NCBI GenBank assembly: GCA_002104985.1 | Contig: MCGO01000126.1 | Location: 52,004-116,003, forward strand | Direction of reading: 5' to 3' | Length of the DNA stretch: 64,000 nt | Origin: Rhizoclosmatium globosum | Taxonomy: Eukaryota > Chytridiomycota > Chytridiomycetes > Chytridiales > Chytriomycetaceae | In this document: positions 46,901 through 57,154 of the stretch, piece after piece | How the letters are laid out: each line of letters starts with the position of its first letter | Position numbering within the stretch: the first letter of the stretch is position 1 | Translations under genes and position numbers: made by a program | The notes under the pieces: generated by a model | The model's input: only the letters and a program-made list of their open reading frames with translations | Database searches by the model: none | What the model was told of the DNA's origin: nothing

Positions 46901-49141
46901 CTTACCTCCTAACAGTGCCAAAATCAACGAACTCTTACCACCTCCAGTAGGTCCCGTAACAACATTCAATCCTCCAACCATAAACTCGATAGAAACATCC
47001 TTCAGTCTAAACTCAGGTCCGCCCATCAAGTCTCCTTCATTTTGAGCCTCCTCTCTCTGTCTCGCCAACAACGGAGTGCTTTCAGAAACAGCAGCCGCAG
47101 CATCAGCCTTCTTTTTCTTTTCTCCATCTTCCTGGTTGAAGTATCTGAACTGTCCAGCCTTGAATCCAATCTCAGGTCCATCCTGAACATCATCAGCTCC
47201 GGCTGTTTCCACTTCAGTCTCCTTCAAGAAGCCAATCACACGGTCAAGCGCAACTTTACTCTTCAAGACCCACATGACAAGCTGAGGCGCCCATCCAAGC
47301 AACTCTGTCAAACGCTCCAACAACAAAACAGCACTGAACGCTGTAGCAGCATCGAGAGTCTTGCCCTCCCACAAAGTGTACACGGAAAAGGTGACGAAGA
47401 AACACAGAATCGAGTACGAAAGTTGGAGATGTAGAGAGTGATGTAGATAAAAGAGAGTTTCAAGAGGTTCTTGAGCTCGACGGATCGAGCAGCAAGAATC
47501 TTTGCTTGGAATTGGTGTTCCCAAGAAAAGTACTTGATGATTCTGATTCCGTTCAATGTCTGTGTTGCGATATTAGTCAGTTTACATAAATCAAATCCGC
47601 TTAGTAATGCATTACCTCGTTTGTAATCGCAACACGCTTATCAACACTCTTCATGTACTCTTCCTGCACCTTGTTCACCCAAGTGCCTAAGAACGTGGAG
47701 AAAGGACCAGAGAGGAGAATGACTCCGAGACCAGCGAGAGAAGAGAGTCCAATGACTTGGTAGAGACCCAAAAAGGCAAAAGTGATGGAGATAGGGAAGT
47801 TGATGAAAGGATCTTGGACGTAACAGATGAAGTCACAGAATCGCTCAGAGTCGACGGACATCAGAGTGGCGATTTTACCCTACAAAAGCCAGATATGTTA
47901 GGCTCCTTTCATTTATACGAATACCAGGACTCACCAAAGTAGCTTCAGCATCCTCCTCCTTCTTTTCTTCTTCCTTCTTGTCGTCACCGGCGGCATCTGA
48001 CTCCACTTGAACTGGAGCAGCCTGCTTCTTTGGAGCAGCAATACCCGCAACTCGTCTCATACTCTTTCCGAAAATCTCCGACACAATCACGGCACGCATA
48101 GTACGACCGACTCTTCGTCCGTGGAAGTACAATTGTCCCGAAACAAGAGAGTTGAGAATGTTACACGCAAACAGTCCGAAAATCAAGAGCCAACCCTCAG
48201 AAACATCCGCATCTGGGCTAGTACGGTCGGTTTGAATCCATTTAAGGATTTTGAAGAGGAAGAACGGGTTGCGAAGGAGACGACAGACTGGATGAGGGAC
48301 GCTGTCATTTGGATTGTGAATGGTTTCCATGACACCAATAAGAGCGAGACGAGCAAGTGTCTGTTTGGTCTTTTGATTGCCCTGTATCGCTTGAGGATAG
48401 CTTCAGTGTCATCGCAGTCTTTGAGCTTCCAAAGGTCGTCTGGGTTGAGTGGCCTCTGCGAACCCTTAACGATGAGAGGAGTGAACCAGTTGAAAAAGAG
48501 ACGAGAAAATAGGGAAGCTTTCGTTTCGGGGGTTTCCTATATGAAAAGAAAAGGATAAGAAGGTTTGTACTTCAAAAAAGCCAAGCACATACAATAGTTT
48601 CTCCCTTTGGCCCTTCCTCTCTCATTTTGTAGTTTAATTTATGCATTTTGTAAGTGGCAGCAATGCAGAAGTCGGCAGCTGCAGCAACACCCAGCGCCAC
48701 GAAAAGGTGATCGAATTTTGATTCTGATTTGAGGGCAAACAATGTTGCAGCAACAATAAAAAGCGAAGCTAGTAATGATCGGTTGAGTGCGGCAGATCGG
48801 CGGCTCAAGCGAAGAGAAGCATCAATGGCCTGTTTTGGGGGGGGGTGTTAGTGATACCAGTAACAAACACCTGACCAAGAAGGTAGGGCCTGGCAGTCAA
48901 AGACAGGCAATTAGATACGTACTACCAAGACAGCAAGCAAAGTATCGCTTGGAAGCACCAACACAGTCCCAAGCTCAACAGCAGCAACACCCGCCGCCGC
49001 CCACTTCAAATGCTCGGCAGTCGCAGTGCCAACACTCGTTTCCCGGTACCGAATCACACTAAATCCAAGTGCAGCTGCAAATGCAGCGCAAACAACGTTC
49101 GAGCCAGAAAGGTCGAGTTCCGGAACAGGAACAGGGAACAT
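43903..49141 (-). CDS. ABCC (MRP-type) transporter with two frame breaks
   Basis: Nine exons (48923-49141, 48593-48829, 47935-48536, 47616-47879, 46906-47559, 45653-46857, 45417-45607, 44813-45367, 43903-44758). The first two exons encode four or five helices (TMD0-like). Then come the lasso/TMD1 (FNWFTPLIVKGSQRPLNPDD), NBD1 (Walker A GPTGGGKSS, signature SISGGQKQR, DD in Walker B), TMD2, and NBD2 (Walker A GRTGAGKST, signature NFSQGQRQL, Walker B FLDEATASID). The family exports glutathione or organic-anion conjugates, often into the vacuole. Exons 3 and 5 are each one base short: the frame jumps near 48270 (SVVSFA to NPFFLFKIL) and near 47428. Everything else is conserved. Consensus errors seem more likely than decay, but a pseudogene is not excluded. 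Confidence 0.88.
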
Positions 49142-49605
49142 CAGATCCGGTCAAAGTTTCAAGTGGCGAAAAAACAAAACACCGACTGGCCATTTCGCAT
49201 CCAGATCTTTTTTCTTTGGACAAGTTGCTGTTCCACCCCTACTTTTTTATTGGTGATTTAATTTCACAGCGAGATCTCACAGGTGGGTGGAAATACAAGA
49301 AAGGGTCTTTAAGCTCGCTTGATGTAACCCACAGATCTGAAACACTTGGTACCCCTAGAGTGCTCATGGTGCATTTGAAATCATGACACAGAAGTTCCCC
49401 CTTTGCATTGCCTCCTTTTCAATGTTATCATGATGATGGGTAAGTCTCCCATCCAACTCAGCCACAATCATTAGTTCCGAATTATTGATATCATTCCCGT
49501 GAAATCCCAAAATTGACTGATCGTAGCAATAAATTTCATTCTTGACCTCTTCAATCTCAGAATAATCCGAAGATAATCCCGCCGAACCTGTCAACTTCAC
49601 GGCCA
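49142..49605. promoter_or_regulatory. divergent promoter region ABCC/GT31
   Basis: 464 bp between the ABCC start (minus) and the GT31 start (plus). No TATA box or other named element was recognised. Confidence 0.4.
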
Positions 49606-50563
49606 ATGAAAAACCAGTCACGAATCCATCTAACTATTGTACTCATTGTATTCGTTGTCGTTGTTTTGTTGCACGTACGTATTTTGTGCGAATTCAAAGA
49701 GATTAAAGCTTTGGAATTAGGTGATTCAAACAACACCAACAAAACCGATATGGCTGGTAGCAACCATGTCCCATTACAGCCCAAAGGCCAAACGGCGACG
49801 TCTAATGATTCGTGAAACCTACCAGAGACTCACAAACCCACTTTCCTCCATCGCAACAACTCGGTTTATTCTGGGCGAACCCCCAACACCTTCCCACCTT
49901 GAATCCCTCATACAAGAAAATAACACATACGGAGACATAATAATTCTCCCTATTCCCGAAAACCCTCACACGGCAAACACAATCAAACCAATCACTTTCC
50001 TTTCGTCTCTTCTCACAACAAACACCCACCTCCGCCACCCCTTCATTTCAAAAGCAGATGACGACTCATACATCCACTTATCCCTCTACTACAAAACCTA
50101 CATCCAACCGAACATCAACCTCAAAAACGTGATTATCGGACGAAACTGCACAGACTGCCAACCCTACCTTTATGCAACCGGCCAACTCTACACACTCTCC
50201 CTCGATATGTCCGACACACTCGCTTCCCTATTCTCCAAAACCCCGCTCCAAAACCACCCAGAAGATGCACTCGTCGGAAAGCTCCTCGAAAAACATAACC
50301 TCCATCCTCCACACAACTACACGTTCATCCGCGTGGAGAACCGTGAAGCGTTTGATTTCGATGCACGGCATAATGAGACTTGGAAAAAGAACCACGCTGT
50401 CCGTGGTGGGGCTATTAATCCTCATAAACTGAAACGGGATGTGGATTTCTTGGGTGTTGCGGCTTTGTTTGATGAGAAGGGGTTGTGGAAGATCGCGTGG
50501 GTAAAGTGGATCAAGTCAAGTGGAGATGGAATGTATTCAAGCGATGATGAGGACAGAGCATAA
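49606..50563 (+). CDS. GT31-like beta-1,3-galactosyltransferase
   Basis: Two exons (49606-49674 and 49721-50563; 46-nt intron GTACGT...AATTAG, phase 0) give 303 residues. Exon 1 encodes a short cytosolic tail and a hydrophobic anchor (LTIVLIVFVVVVLL), so this is a type II Golgi enzyme. The catalytic domain opens with IWLVATMSHYSPKAKRRR-L-MIRETY, has the acceptor-side YGDIIILP, and carries the metal-binding DDD in KADDDSYIH. A C-terminal ENxED-like ENREAF region follows. These are the GT31 (galactosyltransferase) landmarks. Such enzymes extend O- or N-glycans or glycolipids using a UDP-sugar. The sugar specificity cannot be told from the sequence. Confidence 0.78.
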
Positions 50564-50668
50564 ATTTAACAAATCAAATTAAATAGCAACTGATTTTCTA
50601 ACGCGACCACTGATGGATGTGCGTGGTTAGACGGGCAGTGAAATTGTTCACACATATCTTGATTGCTG

Positions 50669-52293
50669 TTAACAATCCCAATATCCCAAATATCCGTTCA
50701 GTTCCTCCTTAAATATCATGGCCCCAAGCGTTCGAAACATTTCATTCCTGGCAGGAGTGTATCGCCGATGTCGATATTGTCCCCATTCAGTCACAGGACA
50801 AGCAGGTTGAGCCGTCCGAAACACAAATCGAACGCCTTCCATTTCTCGATACATTTCCTTCAGTCCTCTTGCGAACGCACGAACTCGTTCACTCCACCCG
50901 TCTACATCTTCAAACGCAGCCTCCCAATTCCCAACACTAACCACAACAAGCGAAACCTTTTCCCGTCTCTTCAAACTCATTGACACAACATTCCACCAAT
51001 CACTTCTATCTAACACCCGCCTCCACGAAAAAACAGCATTCGTCAGACTCCCTCCAATCCCTCGAAATAAATCTTTGCCTTCTTGCCACGTCCTCTCACT
51101 TCCTTCCCCAAGACCTTATTCTCAACACCGCCACTCCAAGAAAACCTCCCGCTTCCCTAACGCAAAGTCCCGAAACCAACCCCCATTCCCGTCTTCACAC
51201 ACTTCGCGACCATCTTTTCCCAAAACCCTCTCCAACACCATCACGGACATCCAAAAACTTGATCGCGCGGCGAGAGTTGCTGTCGCCGAACCAGTGAATG
51301 ACAGGATACTTTTCGATCAGACACATGCACGCCGTGAAAGCGCGAGGGAGCACTGTGTAGGAATGAACGTGGATCCAGTAAGCAAGGTTCGTGTTCTGAA
51401 TCCAGGCCTTATGAGCCCCTTCTCGTTTCTATTGAAGCATCATTGGACAGTTGAGCCCAATATCCAGGTAGCAGCTCTGAAAGTGGCCATCCCTTCTGAA
51501 TCACATTCGTAGCATTATAAATCCGAGCAAGGTCACACGTCTTTGATGCACTCTTTCCACTCCACCCTTCAATACCTCAACCTTGACAACATTGTCGCCA
51601 TCACATTCAACACAGCTTTCTCAAGTCGCTTCCACGGCCAAATATTCGATTCGTTGTACGCATTCCAACGGAACGCTTCGGCTACAACCGAAACCGACAG
51701 TGAATACGATCCGGAATGTGGGATTTGAACTGAAGCAGAGTAGAACCTTGGTTCCATCGAAGTCACATTCACAGACTCACAGGGCCGTAGCCGTGCTGTG
51801 AAATGGATGGATTCGCTTGAGACAGAGAGAACAATGTCTTCAGGTGGGAATAAGATATTGGCGGGATTTCGAAACGCGTAAAGTGATTTCGAGAGAGTCG
51901 CTTTGGGATGTACTGTGTGTGTGTTTTGAATCATTAGATGGCTAATAAAATGAATTAATCTTACTTTGAGGTATATGGAAAAGGTTGTGGGGTCTTGAGC
52001 GAAAAGGAGTGGATGAAAGTTGTTTTCGTCGAAGAATTCAATCGTTCGAAGGCGTCAGCCAGCTCTGATCGAGCTCTGAATAGTTTTAGAAGTTAAATAA
52101 TTCATGAAGTCATACCTGCAAAGTAGGCCATTTGAGGGAGAATTCTCAATAGGGCCCCTTCATCTTTCCCATTCCCATTGTAAACTTGATCTGAACGCCG
52201 AGATCGATACGCGTAATAAATTTGAAATGTTAAAGCCACGATGATGAGTCCCAGGAGAAACCCGAATCTTTGGAATTCTAGCAAGGATTTCAT
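50669..52293 (-). pseudogene. broken NXPE/PC-esterase-like membrane protein gene
   Basis: The first exon (52293 to about 52110) encodes a type II anchor (FGFLLGLIIVALTFQIYYAY). Downstream, coding-like segments appear in changing frames: an Ig-like segment (GSYSLSVSVVAEAFRWNAYNE, about 51650-51910), WIQNTNLAYWIHVHSYTVLP, then the SGNH-type block YPVIHWFGDSNSRRAIKF (about 51260-51310) and a C-terminal stretch with VRFVFRTAQPACP and RRYTPARNEMFRTLG (50669-51016). This order, filamin/Ig-like domain then GDSxxR esterase block, is that of NXPE or PC-esterase proteins. At least five frame changes cannot be explained by introns. Either a decayed gene or a stretch of poor consensus sequence. Confidence 0.55.
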
Positions 52294-52365
52294 GAGAATG
52301 TACCTGTCAAATATTTCTCATATATTCCAAATAATTAAATATTTCTACGTTTATTAAAGATATAT

Positions 52366-55300
52366 TCAAAAAGATCCAACACTCGATCGCGGCGACTCCA
52401 CTGGATGTGCCATAGTCGCAGCTTTCACAAGATTCAACGCAGCCTCCCTTTCATTAGCAAGGGCTTCATCCTCATTTTCATATCCAAAAACTCATCCAGA
52501 ATATCGTGAAAGTCATTATAATTCAATCGATACAAAATTGATGGCATCGCAGCTTGTACAGTCGCGTGCGTGGGACGTTCGTTATCAGTGCGACCTCTAT
52601 ACCAAAGTTTAAATCAAGTTCATTCCAAATAAATACAGTCAAAAACGTACCTCCGATATACGCGCCATCAAACAACGAAACCATCTTCTTCCCGTTTACA
52701 GAAACGTCCACTTTCCCATGAAGAATGAAGAACATATCGTGCCCAGAGTCTCCCTGTTTTGTAATATAGTCTCCCGTAACGTAATACTGTGGTCGAAGCG
52801 CCATAGCAAGTCGCCCCAAAAAGATTTCGTCACGACCGTCTCCGTATTGGCGTTTTAGGAACGGAACGCGTTCGAGGAGTGCACGTGTGTTTTGAAGAGA
52901 AATTTCCTATCAAACCGTTATTATAACTTGATATGTATTAGCCGGGTAGTGCTTACGGCACGAAGAGACTCATTCATTTCACTCAATAGACTCTCCTCCT
53001 CAAAGAACTTGCCACGATATTTAGTTTCATAGTAACTGAAAAGCTTTAGCTCTGTTTCAGTACTCAAGTTCTTCCACTTGACGTAATCGTTCAATTGTTC
53101 CATTTTGTGTTGATAGAGTTTCCCTGAAGGGTTGATGCTCATTGTTGCGGACGATATAGCTCCAAGAAACACCGCATAGATTACGGCGGATATAATGACG
53201 TATATAGTTTGAATTAATTGTTCGATAGGCGTTTGCGGGCTGATAACGTTGGATAAACATGTTCTCAACGAAAATGAGGTACTCACTCGAATGCAGCTGG
53301 GAACATGTTTCCGACGGCCTAATAAACAATTTCCTCTTAATTTATACACATTTTTGACAGAGTCACTTAACTTACCCGATAAAGCGTCCACGCGTAAAAG
53401 TCAAACAAATCCGCATCCTCAAACTCAGTCCACTTATCCGACCACCCCACAAACCCCGTCAACCTTCCGAAGAAATAAATACTGCACGCATTAAAGTGCA
53501 GAAACAGAACCATCCCAATTGCAATCGGTGTAATCTGGCTCACTCCAAACCCGCTCACAGCATCCAGTATGTTACTCCACTGAATCAGAATCGCGCAATG
53601 CGAACTGATTATCGGATTCTGTGACACAGTCTTGCAAGTCGGATCAAGAGCAATAACGGGCCGTGTTCCCACTGTGAGAAAATGATTTCGAACGGAATCA
53701 AGGTAACGACTTCGAATATTAGCGGAAACCCTATCCATTCTTTATCCATTCTTTAGAACCGGTCGAAGTGATTCGTATTCTCGTAGTGTGTATACTCCAT
53801 CGCTTATTTTGGGTTGAGGTGCAAGCAACGTGACTACAGTGTCTAACACATACGTAACCGTAATCACAATCGACAGGTACTCAATATCAAGTGTCGGAGG
53901 CTGAAAAGCAACAACAAATGGAATAAGCCACATGTAGGAAACGTACAACCCTTTCGAATGTATTAGTTTCATATAGACCTCTAGAAAACATCCTTACCAA
54001 TCAAAAACAGTTCCCATAGAGTATTTATAATCGATCTCGGATGCAACCCGTTCTGGAAAAAGCTCAAGTTCTGGATATCAACAGGCTCAAAATGCTCCAA
54101 CCCAATTTTCCTTCCCTTTCCATCATACATAGGCAACAAAAACCCCAATATTACGAAATCCGTAATGAAGAGCGGAAGCCGTTGGATTCAGGTAAGGTCC
54201 GCTGTTTTGACGACCGAAGAGTTCCTGAAATCCGTTTTGAGAGTGTTGAGAAAAAGGATTGTGGTCGGGACTCTCCTCCTTGTTTGATAGACTCCCGCGC
54301 ATCCTTTCTCGCCTTTTTCTGCAACGCATCGCGAATAGTTTGCCTTCGACTCGTATCAATGAAACTCGTGGATTTGATTCTATGGATGAATGAATCAAAG
54401 CTTCTCAAGCTCTCACTTTTTTCCTCATTATCTTCGACAGTTTTCAGGGGCTGTCGCTTTGGTGTCATGTGCCCGATTGGATGTTTGGGGGGACTTGGTG
54501 TGATAGGAAGTTTTGGTGTAGTACTCATTTTTGAACTTTCTGCTCCTTGAGAATTGCTTTCTGCGTGGCTGATGTTTTCAGATTTGATGTTCTGTAATGA
54601 GTGTAGATTGAGACTTATTTCGCTGTCAGGCACATCATCACTTGAATAATTGTCGTTTAATGATGTGGGTTGAACGAGTATGACTGGTGGACCTTCTAGT
54701 GAAATATTGATTGAAGTTGACGAACTTGAATCATTTACTTCTAGCGAGCTTGAGCTGAGCACTTTATCGAGAGTGCGCTTAAAGATAAATGGAGACATTG
54801 CATTTCTTGTAATAGGTTCCGCATTATTTGATATGTCTGTTTTTGTCGGAATTTGAGAAGGCTGATGGCTGCTTGGTTTCTTCCTTATTGATGACTTAAG
54901 TGCCAGTTTCTTTGAAGCTGAAGGTCTCGATTTACAGAGGGAGTCGCAAGAGCCGCATCATGCTTCAATGACAATCTTCTTGAGGGTAATTGTGGACTTT
55001 TGCTGTCAAAATGGGAAGGTGCTCCACCGGCAGTAGTTATGTGGACATTGGATAGTTGAGCGTAGCTTCTATCGCCCTTCTCACTTTTAGGAGTTAGATA
55101 TTTCTTAATATGGTGAAAGCAGTTTACTTCTCCGGTGATTCTCGAGTTTTGTGATTTATAGCATAACGAGATGTGTTTCTGCTCAAATTCACAGACATGG
55201 CTAGCCTTGATCCTGAAATAGTATTATTCCGCTTATTTGCTATTGCAAATAGAGACTGGGGTGAGGATATATTGGCATTGATTGGTGTAGTGTAATCATC

Positions 55301-55564
55301 AGCAGTCCATCGTATTCCTAGGTGGTTTGTGGAAGCCCTCATGGTCGCATTATTAAACTGATTATTAAACTGATTTCCATCTGTTTCAATGGGTCGCGGT
55401 GAATATTCTACGGTTTCTGATTGGAATCGAGGTTAGCCACTATCTGATTGACAAAGATTACAAACCTGCTTTCAGACGAGCCTCTACATGACGAAGACAT
55501 ACTGAGACTTTGCCTATCATGCTAAGTGCATCTTGTACTTCTGATAGAAGGGTAGGATGCATCG
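52366..55564 (-). CDS. CNG-type ion channel, copy 1 (with frame breaks)
   Basis: Start MHPTLLSEV at 55564; stop at 52366. A long disordered Ser-rich N-terminus (about 450 residues) precedes six membrane segments, for example YVSYMWLIPFVVAF and ITPIAIGMVLFLHFNACSIYFF. The pore is AVGNMFPAAFE (53286-53318), and S6 is VIYAVFLGAISSATMSIN. A C-linker (YVKWKNLSTETELKLFSYYE) and a cyclic-nucleotide-binding domain (GDYITKQGDSGHDMFFILHGKVDV, then AYIGG/EVALITNVPRT) follow. Near 52555 the phosphate-cassette Arg region is followed by a one-base frame loss, and another lies near 52480. The family gates cation flow on cAMP or cGMP binding. The selectivity filter differs from both GYG K+ channels and TIGE-type CNG channels. 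Confidence 0.82.
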
Positions 55565-55637
55565 AGGTTTAGAGATCAACAGGAGCTGAGGAGAGTTGAA
55601 TCGTAAATCTTTGATGATGAAAACAATCATATATTTA

Positions 55638-57077
55638 TTAACGGCGAGCATTGGGAAGGAATCTCTTTTCGCTCGCGGAATTCTTTTTCCTGCGCTTCTC
55701 CAAGAATTTGTCGACCCCTTTGCCCTCTCCCAACTTTTTGTATTGTTCGTACAAGGCCAGCTTTTCTTTATCGCCTATGAAATTACAGTTAGTAAACTTA
55801 GCGTACAAAGACCAAATGATTACTTTTCTTGAGGTAGAATGCCTTCTTTCCTTGCTTGACAGCTTCCATTTCGGACTTCTTCCACTGTCTTTGGATATTC
55901 TTCTGCTTTTCTTCTTTTTGTTTTTGAATCTGCTTGGATAACTGTGATGGACAAAACGTTAATGACGGAGCAGTCAATAAAATGTGGTCAAAGCCTCACC
56001 CTGCGCTGCAAATCACGCTCCAGCTCTTCTTTTTCAGAGGTATCTTTCGTCTTGACCACCTTCTTTCGCAGCTCTTCAATTTCGTTCTTTTCGTATCCTC
56101 CAAGAATCCATAACTCCTCTTGAACAAGCCCTCATTGAACTTTCCACTGAATTTGTTGAATCGAGGATCGCGATGCTCTTCCTTCTTCGGAAGTTCAACC
56201 ACTTGACGGTAACGAGGAACGGGTCTCTTTGAAGTCATTTCAGCAGGACTATATGACGAATCAAATAAGTTCTACTGACATAAAAGCATGTATACTCACG
56301 CGTGTTTACTTGTACGCTTCTTGATTTCCTTCTTTTCTCTTGCTTCTCGTCCTCCTTTGAGATTAGATCCTGATTCCGGACCGCTATCGTCTGAATCACT
56401 CCCGTAAATAACGTTTGGATCATCCTCATCGTTCCTTTGAATTGACATCCCCTTTCGCATTTGTTTGAAAGCTTTGGTCCCATCTTTTCCTGAACATCCA
56501 GTAACTGACCGAACGGAACCTCAGCAAGCTCCTTTTGCAGTGATTTCTACGCGAGCCGATATCAGCACAGCGATTGCTTCAAGTATCAAAGCTCACCAGT
56601 TTCTCTTTCCGCTGATCCTCCCGCCTGATTTGTTCCACCTCATCGTCTTGCTCCTCATCGTAACCATCCTCGTCCGCATCACCCTCACCATCGTCAAACC
56701 GACCAATTTAAATCATCGTCCCCAAACCCGTCCTCGAAACCATCAAAAGGATCGTTCCCTTCATCAAAGTCCTCGACATCATCTTCATCAGCGAAATCAG
56801 CCATTTGCATCCTCCTTCGCACTCGATCATCGTCATCTTCCTCGTTTTCTTTCTTCTTATTTTGCACTGGTTTCTTTGCCTTGTTTGGTTTGTCAGCTTT
56901 CTTGTCAGTTTTCGCATCTTTTGGTTTTGGGGCTTCTTTTGCCTTTGCAGCTTTTGGCTTTGATGGGACTTCGACTTTTGCTTTCTTTAAAGCATTTCGG
57001 ATTGCAAGCGAATCTTCGCCTTCAGATTCACTCTCACTTTCGATTGTGAGGACGTTTCCAAACTTGCGTTTCGTCAT
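55638..57077 (-). CDS. RRP36: RRP36, rRNA processing protein, copy A (full length)
   Basis: Start MTKRKFGNVLTIESES at 57077; stop at 55638. An acidic and Lys-rich N-terminal half is followed by the RRP36 core: KRPVPRYRQVVE, DPRFNKFSGKFNEGLFKRSYGFLE, then EEKQKNIQRQWKKSEMEAVKQGKKAFYLKK, and the C-terminal FLEKRRKKNSASEKRFLP. RRP36 is an SSU-processome component required for early 18S rRNA cleavages in the nucleolus. One-base frame losses occur near 56096 (after GFLED; the next sensible frame reads YEKNEIEELRKK) and near 56480 (compare copy B, which has one extra T). Its 5' two thirds lie inside the tandem duplication; the 3' end does not. Confidence 0.85.
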
Positions 57078-57154
57078 TTTGGAAGAGTAAAAAACAAAAA
57101 AGTGACAATAAATGTATAAACGTACATTCCTGTTATTAAAAGCGTTTATTGAGG

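Noticed and set aside
45905..46912. 335-codon plus-strand frame within the ABCC gene
   Set aside because: Antisense to NBD1, whose Walker A and signature motifs are clear on the minus strand.
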